Shown in pieces: positions 1-12,600 of a stretch of DNA of 64,000 bases. The first letter of the stretch is position 1, and each line of letters begins with the position of its first letter. Source of the stretch: Pagrus major (taxonomy: Eukaryota; Chordata; Actinopteri; Spariformes; Sparidae); contig NC_133233.1 in the NCBI RefSeq assembly GCF_040436345.1, forward strand, positions 960,492 through 1,024,491. Direction: 5' to 3'. The notes beneath the pieces are model-generated. The model had not been told where the DNA came from, made no database searches, and saw nothing but the letters and a program-made list of their open reading frames with translations. Position numbers and translations under genes: made by a program.

Positions 1-552
1 GTGTCTGCCACCACAGCGTTTGCAGGAGTAGCTCGCATCATCTGTGCTTTTCTTTTGTGGCGTGATTCTTTTCTTTTTATTTTTAACCACAGCTACTTTT
101 ACACTGTCATATCCCGCAGTGATACCTGTTTCACTGAACGTCTTTGCATGCTGTTGTGCCAACTCACTTGCATGGCACTGTCTCTCCGCCTCCTCGAGAG
201 TTAGCTGCGCATCCCGTAGCAGCCGTTCCCTGGTCCGCTTATCATAGATCCCGTACACAATTTGATCACGGATCATGGAGTCTTTCAGATCCCCGAAATC
301 ACATGATTGCGCCTTTAGTTTTAAATCAGTCACAAAGCAATCAAACGTCTCTTCAGGCTGTTGCATCCGTGAACGGAACACGTATCTCTCATATACTGTT
401 TTTTCTTGGTGAGCAATGTGCCTGGAACTTCCCGATTTTGAGTCCAGTCCAATGGCAGCCATGTACAGCTCAAATTGCTGCTTGAAACACCGCCAGTTGC
501 CATTGACATTTCCCACCAGTTTCAGTCCCTCCGGTGGCCTCAAAGTCTCCAT
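1..552 (-). CDS. Ty3/gypsy-type retrotransposon gag, partial
   Basis: An open minus-strand frame starts at ATG 552-550 (METLRPPEGLKL) and runs off the window edge after about 184 codons without a stop. It has the usual gag retrotransposon pattern: an N-terminal WRCFKQQFELYMAAIG segment, a later EETFDCFVTDLKLKAQSCDF / IRDQIVYGI region, and basic residues leading into the first half of a CCHC zinc knuckle (CKRCGGRH) at the edge. Gag would package the element RNA. The segment between DSKSG and EKTVYERYVF is shorter than I expect for this family, so an internal deletion is likely. The plus-strand frames here are shadows. Protease, RT and integrase would lie beyond the left edge. No frameshift is visible in the part shown. 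Confidence 0.75.
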   Translation of the reverse strand, partial: METLRPPEGLKLVGNVNGNWRCFKQQFELYMAAIGLDSKSGSSRHIAHQEKTVYERYVFRSRMQQPEETFDCFVTDLKLKAQSCDFGDLKDSMIRDQIVYGIYDKRTRERLLRDAQLTLEEAERQCHASELAQQHAKTFSETGITAGYDSVKVAVVKNKKKRITPQKKSTDDASYSCKRCGGRH

Positions 553-598
553 CTCGAGTAGAAAGTTATGCTTGACCTGCCTTTCACTCCTGGTACCA

Positions 599-782
599 TG
601 TCTTGTTCATCTTTTAAAATGATGAGGCTTTTGTCTTTCATATGAGCTAACACTCAAAACCTTTATTTACGTCTTCATCCACGTTCTGAATGACCACCAC
701 AGGAAGTGCCTCTATATGTTGTTCACAATCACCAGCCCCCTCTATTGGTCACCACTGGTAATGACACATTAATATCAACACA
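599..782 (-). repeat. Candidate 5' LTR and adjacent primer-binding site of the left-edge gypsy element
   Basis: Immediately upstream (minus strand) of gag is a TGGTACCAGGAGTG stretch at 598-585 that looks like a tRNA primer-binding site, preceded by a sequence ending in CA. Reading outward, a plausible LTR runs from about 780 (TGTTGATATTAATG) to 599 (ACAAGACA). It contains AATAAA in the context GTAAATAAAGG. The outer boundary is a judgement because the partner LTR is outside the window. Confidence 0.45.
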
Positions 783-1652
783 CTCGCTAGCCGAACACAG
801 GTATAGCTATCATAAATTAGCACTTGCTAGCGTTAACAGTCAGCTAATTAAGACAGTTATCAGAGTTTTCGGGTACCAGGGTGGACTGACTCGTTAAAAT
901 TAAGGTCATTTGTATGTTCGGGTGTCAGTTATTTTATTTATTTTTATTTTTTATCTGTGCCAGGGTAGGAATATAGCGGCTATATTCACCGAGTCCATCA
1001 CACCTGGTGTGGGGGGATGGGTGGTTGGTTTCGCAGGACAATGCACTTGACTCGATCACAATTTGACCTGAAGTCATGCTTATGTGGGCGACGATAATCC
1101 AACCATATTGAAGCGGGCAAAGTTTTTAGAGCCATGCTTTCCAGACAAGGCGCAGTTAATTTCAAACGATTTTAATGTTGGTTGGTTATAGTTATTAAAC
1201 AGTGTAGCAAGCCAGGTTTTGCTTGGAATATTAAGAACGTGGTGGACGTGTAACCTAAATCATGCCAGTGGAAATAAAATTAAGAGAATATATATCTATA
1301 TATCATAGAAGAAAATATTAAGCGAGCAATATGTTAAATGAAGAATTTAGGGACCCTACTGTACTGATTGATTTCATTACACAATAAACTCAATATTTCA
1401 CAACTAAGTTTAGGCTTGATTTAACAAAAATTGAGTTGGCATAGCACAATAGAAAGAACAGAAGAACAGGTACTCTTTTGTTTGAGTCTCGTCATCAGTT
1501 TAAATGCTTCAAAAGTGGCAGGTGGAGAGAGATGGTAAAAATGGAATGTTTGCACTTCCTGTTTTTCAGTTTGCTAAGGGGAAGAGTCCATATGTTACTC
1601 GGGTAACATATTGTTTAAAACTCTATCTCATTTTTTATTAATTTCTTTGCAG
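783..1652. other. No gene recognised (upstream region or first intron of the SET gene)
   Basis: AT-rich unique-looking sequence. I see no coding exon, RNA gene or clear repeat. A short CpG-containing segment at about 960-1130 is unassigned. Confidence 0.4.
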
Positions 1653-4600
1653 TTTGAAATGCCACCAAGGATCAGTCCTCTTAAAGATGCCTGTCACCAT
1701 GTTGTTTTAAAGACTGACAAAACATGGAGATTGGAGGTGAATTACAGCAATGCAGTGAAAGGTAAGATGGTGTTAAATGTGGTATTGTTTATCTGGCTAT
1801 CTATCTAGATGTATAGATGGACAGATGGTGATAAGTTTCTTATCAGTACCTATACTCCTTATCAGTTATTTTGCTTACTATTTTCTTTTTCCAAGAATAG
1901 ATTCAGAAACAGATGATAAGAATTTTTTATTCATTTTTATGTAACATTATGTTGTTTCTTGAGCGGCAACAGTAAAGCTAACAGCAGGAACATCACTATA
2001 TAAACTAATATATCACTGGAAATGAGTCAAAATGTCAGTAAAATAAATACATATTCCTGAAATCATAATATTGAGTGAAGTTTAGAAAGGATAAAGCATA
2101 CAGACGTCATACAGTAACAGCCATTCATCCTGTCCTCCTCCCTCTGCTGAGGTGATGCACTGCCTGCATGTATCACCTCAGCAGCAGCTGCATGGCTGAA
2201 CCGTATACCAACAGGATCACCTTAATAGCTGGCAGTTGGCAGCACATCTCAATCAAGCAGCCATGAAGTGAACTTAAATGTTGAAAAGGGAAAAAGCAGG
2301 AAGTGGAAGATAAAAATTAGGGATGTCCCGATCAGGTTTTTTTTACCCCGATCCCGATCCGAGTCATTTAATATTTAGTATCTGCCGATACCGAGTCCTG
2401 ATCCGATACTTAGCCCTAACTAGAATTTTTCTAGATAATACAGCTGCATTAAGAAAAAAATCACCTGCATCCAAGCTGTTCTTAATAGCTTTTTTTATTT
2501 TGTTGAAACAAAGTAAATACTTTCATATGGCTCTTTCTTATTCTGTATATCCTATTGCAACATTGGTTTTCATTAGTTTTTTTTTGTTTTTTTTAACAAA
2601 AACAACCAAGTAAACAAAGTCAGTAACTAAACCCTGATCCTCTACCACAGAGGTGGGCTGGTTATCCAGAGCGATGAATTCAATGACCTTCTCTGTAATA
2701 TTTGTGGCCATGTCGCTGACTCGAGGATATTTCTCTTTCCTTTTGAAAGTATCCACGAGTGTTTGTCGCTTTGGTGCCTTTGCCTATATTGTTTGAGTGA
2801 ACTCATGTTTTTGTTTATGTGCCATATCAAATTTGTAGTATTAAATGCAGCTCTTTTGTTACCAGCTCGTGAAGCGGTCGTATCGCAGATGTTACGTGCT
2901 GCCGTTGGACTGCGTTCGCTTTCTAATTTGAAATATTTCCACACTGCAGACATTTCATCCACAGGTTCTCCAGACTAACGTTACGAGCACGACTGCATTC
3001 TGCCACAAACTGTGCTCCGTTGACGACAGCTGACGTAAAAATAATCGGGCTTGGGTCCACGTTCAAAATTGCCGATCCCGATCAGTGAAAAAATGCCCAT
3101 ATCGGCCCCGATCCCGATCCCGATCCCGATCCCGCGATCGGGATCGGGACCGGGACATCCCTAATAAAAATTATTAAAATGGATTTAAAATCCTTTATTC
3201 AAAACATGGCTAGGTACAGGAATGTGTTCTTGTGATGGATATAATAATGGATGCAATTTAATGTTTGGGTATTTCTTATGAGTGTAGGATGTACAGGAAG
3301 AACATGTGGGGGAGGTGTGTCATCTTAAACATGACTTGTATTGGGATGTCCTGATGTCAGCCTCCTGTATTCACTCAATCAGGATTAGGTGGCACCCCTT
3401 ACCAAAGTTATAAACATTTTTGCTCTCTGTCCACCATTTTGTACCCTGATGAATGCCTTCTAGGTTGAAACAGGGCAGTGTTTTATAGTGACATAAGTAG
3501 CCATGTTTTAAACAAAGGCATTTAAATCCAATTCAAGTATTTTTGTCCTGCTCCATGCTCCTGCTCCATTGCTTTTTTTCCTCATGTTGACCCTTTTCTT
3601 TAAGAGCCCCGGCATTTTCTTGAGTTTGACAGTATAAAGACAGGGCATGAGCACACCACTACCACTTTTTCATAAATTCAAATTAGACATTATTCTCGCT
3701 CTTTATCTACAGTGTGTGTTTTTTAATACATTTAGCTACAGATCAAAAAACAATTGTAGTAGACATAATTTGTTTTCTTTGTCTTCATTTTTTTTCACAG
3801 GACGTGGTTTATTCACCCGAGGTTCATTCTGCAAAGGAGACTTTGTAGTTGAATACAGGGGAGATTTGATTAATGATGATGAAGCCCAGAGGAGAAGAAG
3901 CTCTTACCACCCCTCATGCTCTGCATTTTTGTTTGCATTCAAGTGGAGAGGGAAAACATGGTGGTAAGAGTTTCAGTTACTATACTGCTTTATAGTTATA
4001 TACATTGTTACATTTTTTTTCAACAATATCTTCATTGGATTTTTTTTTTTACATAAGAACCCTAGAGCTGAATGAAAGGGCAATGTACATCAATATAACA
4101 AATAGGTACCAGATCAGCCCATCCCCCCCACCCACCCACCCACCCACTCAACCCACCCACCCACCCACTCAACCCACCCCTACAGGTCAGACCGTACATT
4201 CTTTCAGAGTGTGTACCAAGTCAAATAAGTAAGAATAAATACAAGCCTTCAGTATATCATAAAACAAACAAACATAAACAAAAATAGCCTAAAACAAAAC
4301 TGTTGCAGAGAGGGATTAAATAGCAGGGAAAGGTAGAAAAGAAAATTAAAACAAATAAAAAATAAAGCTAGAAACAGCACCAAATGTTGAATAAGCATGT
4401 TTAACAATCACATGACATTGTTTAAATATAAGAGGATTACTGTATTGTGGACTCCGTGTCCACATATGTTAGAAAACCACCCCAGATCTTTTGGAACTCT
4501 CTAGGTTTACCCTTCAAATTATACATAATCTTTTCACTTGGTATGCATGATGCTAATTCATTCATCCATCTAGCAAATGTAGGTGGTGATGCATCTTTCC

Positions 4601-6596
4601 GATGCATAGCTATACATTTGTTGGCTGTTATAAGGGCAATTCTAATAAATTTGAGTTGGTTTTTATTAGAGATGTACCGATCAGGATTTTTGGGGCCGAT
4701 CACCCATCACCGATCACCGAAAGCAGTATCTGCCGATCCCGATATTGCCGATCACCGATCACAGCGTCAAATCCATAAATTCTTCTATATTGTTGTCTTG
4801 TGTAACTTTCATATATTTAATTAATGATTCTTCTTACACAACATTGACATTGTATTATTAAGTATAAAAATTGGGAGATGAGAAAGTATCATGAATTAAC
4901 CACCGTTTTATTGCAGGCTGAGGCAATGTGCAATATTTCACACTCTAGAGACTCTCTTAGAGACAACTTGGACTCAGCTTACATAGAGTAACTGTAGCTT
5001 ACTAGCTTAAGCTTTCTTGTGGCAATAATTATGTGTACAACAACAACACACAACATGTGCAATGCACCAACACAGACAACAGTAAACATTTCACTCTCTT
5101 AGAGTCGATACAAGTTGTAAACAATAAACCTTAGTTTTCCTGTGGAAAAAGGAATTAAATAAAAATGGATTATGTGCACAACACACAACATGTGCACCAA
5201 CAATAAACATTTCACTCTCTCTAGAGGCGCTTTCTTAGAGACACAATTTGGAGTTTAGCTACAAGCTTTTTTGTGGAAAAATAAAATAAATATGTCATAC
5301 AAATGAGAATAAAAACTATGTACACTGACATATGTGCAACTGCAACATTATCTCTAGAGACACTTTCTTGGACATACAACTTGGAGCTTATACTCTATAG
5401 CCAAAATAATATAATACAATAATATAGTTTCAAGACAATTTGTCTGCATGTAAGAGATAACAGACAATAGTGTGCAAACAAGTTCACAGCATTAGCAATA
5501 ATCAAACAAAAAACTATTGAGCTATATCTGTAGGCATATCTATTTCAGCTGAGGTAGTTTCTGTGCCCTTTAGAGAGGAGTAGGGAGAGAGCCATGGGCA
5601 ATGAAGTGCACAATAAAATACAAAAGTAAAAATAAATAAATAAACATTGTAGCTCAATCTGTAGGCCTGGCTATATCTCCTCTCATTTCAACTGAGGCAT
5701 TTCATGTAACTTTTAGAAATATAGGGAGAGGGGGTGGGGGTAGAGGGAGGGGGGGTTAGAGTCAGACTCAAAGCTTACTTCTGATTAAGCAGCATGAATG
5801 GCAGATTTGCCTTGCTAAATATAAGCATCTCGGCATTTTTTGCAGTTAACCTGCTCCTCTTCTCATCCATAATAAGTCCTGCTGTACTGAAAAGATGCTC
5901 CCTATCTACGCTTGTGCAAGGTGAACAGAGATAGGATCGTGCTGCTTGTGCGAGAGCAGGAAAGCGGCCTTCATTGACCTTCTAAAAATCAAGTGGCTGT
6001 TCATTGTCTGGGATAACTGGCTCTGATAGGTAAAGAGTAATCTGTGATGATGTTGTGTTGATGTCAGCAGCAGCTTCATGTTGCCCATCTTCAGCCAACA
6101 GTTCAGCTTACATAGCATGCAGGCCAGTCCGTGGTACCTTCTGTGGGGGCTCGGAGTCGCTCGCTGCAGAACTCTCCTCACCAACCTATTGCTACGCTGC
6201 AGTGTCAGTGCCAGGATGTCAGAAAGCAGCCTGCGTATCTGTGGCTTGAGTGCAGTGTGGAAAAATCTGTCTTTATACCTTTTTATTAGAAGAAAACAAA
6301 AGACAGAACTAAACATTAATTAATTTGTCATGATGGATTTCATAGGTCATGCCTAACTTGTGTTTTGATTAGTCATGGGCTTGGCTGGCCTCATAGCATA
6401 GTCCAAACGTGGTTAATCTATTCTATATTAGTTTCTATTAACTGCTTATTTTGAAATCGAATTTGAGGGAAATGCAAACCATCCTACACTACAGGATAGC
6501 ACAACACAACGCTATTGTTAAATTTTATCTTTAAGCATACCCCCTTTTATCAATCAAAGCTAGATAAGCATAATAATCAATCTCTCTCTCTCTCTG

Positions 6597-6636
<40 letters not shown>

Positions 6637-9600
6637 GAATGTGAAGTTATTCACACCTTGGATCGAGGAGTGTTGCAATCGTGTACAGGGGCTCAGATTC
6701 AGTGTCTTTGAATCTCTTCTTGACAGATTCCAAAAGCGTGGCTTTGACGGTTTTCACACCATGGTCAATCTCTTGTGTTTTCTCAAGAAGACAAGTTAAG
6801 GCTTTGATGGATGGAATTACATCTGCAGCCGATGCAGTTGATTCGCTTATCTTGTGTGTGAGCTCATCAAAGGGGTCAAGCAGTGAAATCATATTTTCAA
6901 TCAATTTCCACTGGTTGGCGGTGAAAATGGCAGGCAGATTATATATGTATATAATATATGTATATGATTATTATATGTGCCAAAACGCCCTCATTCACAG
7001 CGAGCTGGAGTGTGTGCGCCATGCACGGTAGGCTTGGTTAACCAGCATCATTCATAGCCTTCGCCATGTTACTTGCATTATCCCGTAGGATAACGTGTAC
7101 TTTTCCCTTTGGGATCCCCCATGCTTGGAACATGTCTGTAAAAAGCTTTAGCGATGGCATCCGCCATGTGTGACCCAGGAAACTCTTGTGAGTGAAGCAC
7201 AACTCTCTTCAGCTCGAACTTTTCATCAATAAACTGTGCAGTTAGACTCAGCATCGAAATGGGACTCACACTAGAACTCCAAATGTCACTCGTGAAGCCG
7301 ATTGACACGATCTTGTCGTCCTTCATAAGGCTTTGGATGTGACTGTATATAGTTTGGTATAGCTCTGGCAGGCATTCATCAGTGAAATATTTACGACTAG
7401 GCAGCGTGTACCGTGGATCCAAGCAGTTAACGAGGCGTTTGAACCCGATGTCTTCTACAACAGAAAGAGGCTGATGATCAAGGCATATGAATTCCATTAC
7501 CTTTTTATTTAGTTCTTTCTTTTTCTTGCTGTCGTTGCTGTAGGGTTGCTGTCGTTTATATGTCTCTGTTACAGTCAGCTGAGTAAGTGGTGTCTGGGTT
7601 GCTACACGCTCCTTTTCTTTCTCTGCCTTAGCAGCAGCCAACTTTGAAAACTCAGTATACTCCTCAATGTGAGAAACTTTCAAATGTCTTATCAGGTTCG
7701 TTGTGTTGAAATTCTTTTGTAGCATTCCTCCTCGAGGTATCTCCTTTGCACACACCTTGCAAACTACAAATTTGTTGTCCACACAGTGTAAATTTTCAGT
7801 GTTGATGCTTTTTTTCTCTCACCCTCCCTCCTCGCCTGCCCGCCTTTCAATGTAGAGACTGCCACACCCCCTTTAGGAGACCTGGGTCTGAGAAGTGGGA
7901 ATGCATGCAGTCAATGCACTGTCTCTATATTGAAACGTCTTCTGATCGGCCTGCTTTGATCTATTTTGAGAACTCTGATCAAAACCGATAGGGGCATTAT
8001 CGGCCGATTGCGATCGGTTGCCAATCGATCTGTGCATCTCTAGTTTTTATTGACTTTCAACATAGATGTGTCACCCAAGAAAATTACTCTTGGCTCTGCG
8101 GGGATGGTTAGTCCTGTGATATCATTAAGCACTTTGTGTATAGACACCCAATATGAATTAAAACAAGGGCAAGTCCAAAACATACGTACCAACGATTTTA
8201 TTCCCGATTTGCATCTTGGGCAAAACTGGGAGTACTGAGACTTTATTTTATATAGTCTGTCAGGGGTATAGTATATTCTATGAATAAGATTGTATTGTGT
8301 AATTTTATGTCTAGAGTTAAAAGGAAAACACTGACTACTAATACACAATGATTCTAAATCCCCTTCTTCAAAATTAGACTCCAGGTCTTCTTCCCATTTA
8401 CATTTCACTCTTAGCTCTTCCCAACCTATAATCTGAGAAATTCCTGAGTAAGAGTAGGATATAAACCCCCTCACTCCCTGTTTACTACGCAGAAGTTTAT
8501 CTAGAGGCTGCTCTTTTAATGGTTGAAGATGGCCACCCTGTTCGGAGATAACAAAGTGCCTAACCTGGAGTTATTTGAAAAATGGCTGTGGGGTAGTCCA
8601 TACTGAGATGAGAGCTCTTCAAAAGTCTGAAGGGTTCCATCTTTGAACAAATTCCCATAAGCTGTAATACCTTTTGTAAACCATAGGTTTGTAATAATAT
8701 CTCTAAGGGCTTTAGGTAAAGAGGGATTGAAGTGGAAAGGGGATTTGTCATAAATAGGTTGAATACAGCCCGTTTTCTTCCGAATTTGCTGCCATATCTT
8801 ATAAGTATGGCCAATAACTGGGTTTGTTGTTGTAACCAAAAGAGAGCTAAGCGAGCTGATATATGGAACTGATTCCAGTTTCAACTCTGTTAAATGGTTC
8901 TGTTCAATTTGTTTCCACTTAGGTGAATGGGCTTGCACTGTTTGCCAGACCCATATTGCTCTAATTTGTGCTGCCCAATAGAAACGCTCAAAATTGGGGA
9001 CTTTCAGTCCACCTTTTTCTAGAGGGTTGTGCAATATTGTCATCTTTATCCTGGGTGGTTTGTTTCTCCATATAAACTGTGTGATACAAAGATTGAGTTG
9101 TTTAAAAAATTGCTTCGGGACCCGAACTGGTAACATCTGGAAAAGATACAAGTATTTTGGTAATACTTTCATTTTTATGCAATTAATATGCCCGATTAAA
9201 GACAAAGGTAAATCATTCCATCTCTTACAGTCCTCTTTTGTCTTTTTTAGTAATGGTGTATAGTTAAGGGAGACTGAATTATGCTCTTCAACTGGAATTT
9301 TAAGTCCAAGATAGGTAATGTGATTAGGGCTCCATCGAAACATAGTGTCAGGAGGGTCAGCTTTAGCTTTGGCGTTCAGGGGCATGACAACACTTTTATT
9401 TATATTGATCTATAGCCAGATATTTTACCATATTCTGTCAGTGTGTCCATAAGAGCTGGGATAGATTCATCTGGACTTGAGAGGTATACCAATATATCGT
9501 CCGCATATAGAGACAAAGTATGAGTACAGTCACCAATTTGTATACCATGAATGGCTGGGTTAGACCTTATAGCTGTAGCTAGCGGTTCAATCGCGATAGC

Positions 9601-12600
9601 AAATAATAGTGGCGAAAGGCAACAGCCTTGTCTAGTGCTGCATGATAGAACAAATCTGGCCGAAATGTCTTTGTTAGTTTGTATTTGTGCTGTAGGGTGT
9701 TCGTGAAGCAGTTTGACCAAATTGGTGAATTTGGGACCTATGTTCATTCTTCCCATCGTATCAAACAAGTACTGCCACTCTACACGATCGAACTTATCAT
9801 CGTTCTTATCATCAGATAGAGTAGGGAGAACGAGCTTATCCAAAAAATGCTGTATACTCACAGTGTTACATCCTTGAGATGTATACAATGACTGGTAATA
9901 ACTCAAGAAAGTCTCATTAATCTCTCTAGGATTACTAGTAAATGTGTCATCCTTTTGGATTATGTATATTGCCATGTTTGTCTCCTCTTTCTTTATCTGC
10001 CAAGCTAAACGCTTCCCTGCCTTGTCTCCCTGTTCATAATATCTATGTTTCATTCTTTTTATAGCATTTTCTGTCTTATGTGTATTAAGCATGTTGTATT
10101 CCAGCTGTTTTGATTTCAGTTGTTGGAGAATGATATTGTCACATGACTGTACGTGTTGTCTTTCTAGTTTCTTAATCTTATTTTCAAGATCTTGGATTTT
10201 GGTTATATACTTTTTGCGTTTACTTGAGGTGTAAGCTATTATTTGACCTCTGAGGTACGCTTTCATAGCGTCCCATACAATGTTAGGGTTTGCAGTGTTT
10301 TGATTTATATTTAATAGGGGTGTCACGATTCTCCAAATCCTCGATTCGATTCAATTTTCGATTCTAAGGTCACGATTCGCTTTGATTCTTGATTTTTACA
10401 TTTATTTTTTTTAAAGCACAGGTTGCTATGCCATTTTTAGACTAGACTTTTATGCAATATAATATCTGACCTTTGTTAGCAATGAACCCACACTACATTG
10501 TCAAATTTAAAACACTTAAACTTAAACAAAATAACCTGCCATCTAGTTTCTCTTTTGTAACTGCAGTCTTCTTCACAGAAGATGACATTCAAGTTTACAA
10601 CAAAACAAACAAAAAAATAAATCAGCCATGTCCATAGTCTTCTCTGAACAATTAAGTGTCTTAACAAACTATTTCCCACAGTTACAGTTGGACACAAGGT
10701 GCGTAAGGTGTGAGTGGGCGAGCGAGAGTGAGGGAGCGTGCGTACGTGCGGACAGTGAATGAATGGGAGAGGAAGGAGAAGTGAAAGGAGTAGCAGTAGT
10801 AGCGAGAGCAATAAAGTGAACAATATAGGCTGCAGTTTGGCTGTGAATAAAGGCGACGGCTCCTCAAGATACAGCAAAGCTCCCTGGTATTATTTACCGA
10901 CCAGCTTAACACGTGAATGGGGGTTCACCCCGAAGGTAAACATAAACTTCAGACCTGGAGGAAATCATCTCCCCTGTGCTTCCCGACCACGGTCCAGGAG
11001 CCGAACAGGAATGGTGTAACACCATGCTATCGTTTGACTGGCTGTAGCTAATAGCTACTGGCTTAGCTAGTAGCTAAGTTAGAGGAGGTTGACTCGCAGC
11101 ACTTCAACACGTGTGTTTTTTTCCCCTTGGCAAGCCGACCGGACGTGACATGGGGGCGTGGCAGCATCGACGATTTCATTTTTTAATTTGAAGTTCGAGA
11201 TTGTGAATTAATTTCGATCGATTTCGTGATTTAAAATCGAAATCGATTTTGATTTAAAATCGAAATCGTGACACCCTTAATATTTAAGAAAGAGTCAATT
11301 TCCCTGCTAATCATATTCACAAATTCTGAATTGTTAAGTAAGTGTAAGGTAAATCTCCATCTGTAACACCTGATAATTGGTGTGGATGCAGGTATAGTTA
11401 CTAACAAAGCAGCGTGGTCTGACAAGGTCCTAGCCAAGTACTCACAAGAAGTGACTTGGTGTATCTTAGAGGAGGGCATCAAAAATAAATCTATACGGGT
11501 ATAACTATTGTGGACAGGAGAATAAAATGAGTGTTCTCTAGTATCTTTATTTAGTGTATGCCAAATGTCTACAAGCCCCATTCCTAGCATCTCTTCTTTT
11601 AAATATATAGCACTCTGTGTTAAAGAGCTGGTTTTCTGAGAAGACCGATCAAAGATTGGATCCAAAACTAAATTGAAGTCTCCTCCCATGTAGACCTCTG
11701 TGTGTAGGTCAGATGAGGTAAAGAACAGTTTCTCAAAAAATTGAGGATTATCTGTGTTAGGCCCATAAACATTAACCAGTGTTATGGGTTCCAAGTGTAA
11801 TAACCCTTGCACTATCACAAATCTTCCGAAAGGGACCTTAATGACTGAATTCACCTGAAATGGGACATTTCTATGAAGTAGTATGGCCACTCCTCTAGCC
11901 TGAGATGTATATGATGAGAAAAATATGTGACTATAACCCCCTTGTTTCAGTTTAACATGTTCATTTTCTGTCAAATGTGTTTCCTGCAGTAAGTCTGCAA
12001 CGCTGTCGTTGAGTTACTCACTTATGTTTCGTCTCTCCTGTATCAGAGCAAAACCAGATGGTAATACGGAGAGAAGTGGGAATACATTGTTAAATTTGAC
12101 ATACAGGCTTGCACAATCAGTGACTGCCATTTTGCCATCTGCTAATGTAATCCTGCAATGTAAATGAAATACATTTCAAAATGTATCAAAATTAAAACAA
12201 ATAGAATATATGACCTGTAGGAGACTATTTTCATTTCTGTAATATTTTCCACTCCCTTTTCTTGTTTTTTGTCCTTTTTTAGTATTGATGCCTCCAGAGA
12301 AGACGGTTCATTTGGGCGTTTAGTTAATGATAAACACAGACATCCAAATTGTAAGATGAAAAAAATTGACGTGGAAGGAACACCACACTTATGTCTTTTT
12401 GCTCTAAAAGACATGAAGGAAGGTGAAGAAATTACATATGACTATGGAGAAGAGCACAGCACAGTGTTTAAGTGTGTAGGGTTTAATATTGTCTCAGAAT
12501 AACATGGTGGTTGAATGTAGTGTCATTTGAAAAATAAATTAAATCTAATTAATCTATGTATGAATGCTTTCACGAATTTGGGACATTGAGGACAGATCTG

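Larger units (their letters stand above)
4667..8042 (-). mobile_element. hAT (ZBED-type) transposon with 8-bp target duplication
   Basis: Ends TAGAGATGTACCGATC at 4667 and, reverse complemented, TAGAGATGCACAGATC at 8042. They are flanked by the exact 8-bp duplication GTTTTTAT at 4659-4666 and 8043-8050. It was inserted into the C-terminal coding part of the L1. It encodes a decayed transposase on the minus strand and includes a G-rich stretch near 5720-5760 and a TC/AC microsatellite at 6582-6634. Confidence 0.92.
4437..11996 (-). pseudogene. L1 ORF2 (endonuclease / reverse transcriptase), broken
   Basis: Pieces in order on the minus strand. APE-type endonuclease 11996-11288 shows VNVYGPN, MGGDFNLV and SDHAALLV. 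The RT part 10306-9400 shows STRQGCCLSPLLFAI and the YADDILVY catalytic box. The thumb/C-terminal part is 9385-8516. The cysteine motif region is 8474-8051, with a tail at 4658-4437. Breaks: a 1-bp shift at about 9400 (GYRSI-stop versus INKSVVMPLN), a stop between 8516 and 8474, and an internal deletion in the RT fingers (a short KNDDKFDRVEW join where the early RT blocks are missing). ORF2p would nick target DNA and copy its RNA. This copy cannot make a full protein. Confidence 0.8.
4003..12130 (-). mobile_element. L1-clade LINE, interrupted by two hAT elements
   Basis: Minus-strand LINE. The endonuclease is at 11996-11288, RT at 10306-8516, and the C-terminal domain with a CPRC zinc knuckle at 8474-8051 continues at 4658-4437. 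The 3' UTR runs to an A-rich tail near 4003-4050. The hAT at 4667-8042 and the hAT MITE at 10315-11279 were inserted into it. Removing each insertion with one copy of its target duplication restores the LINE frame (FLNI/NQN and VNKN/QLKF). The 5' end is ragged near 12000-12130, so the copy is 5'-truncated. It fills most of SET-gene intron 2. Confidence 0.8.

Noticed and set aside
144..485. Plus-strand open frame of 113 codons near the left edge
   Set aside because: It is antisense to the gag frame at 1-552 and has no family features.
10476..10877. Leu/Ser-rich minus-strand open frame inside the hAT MITE
   Set aside because: Low-complexity translation of CT-rich DNA; the element is non-autonomous.
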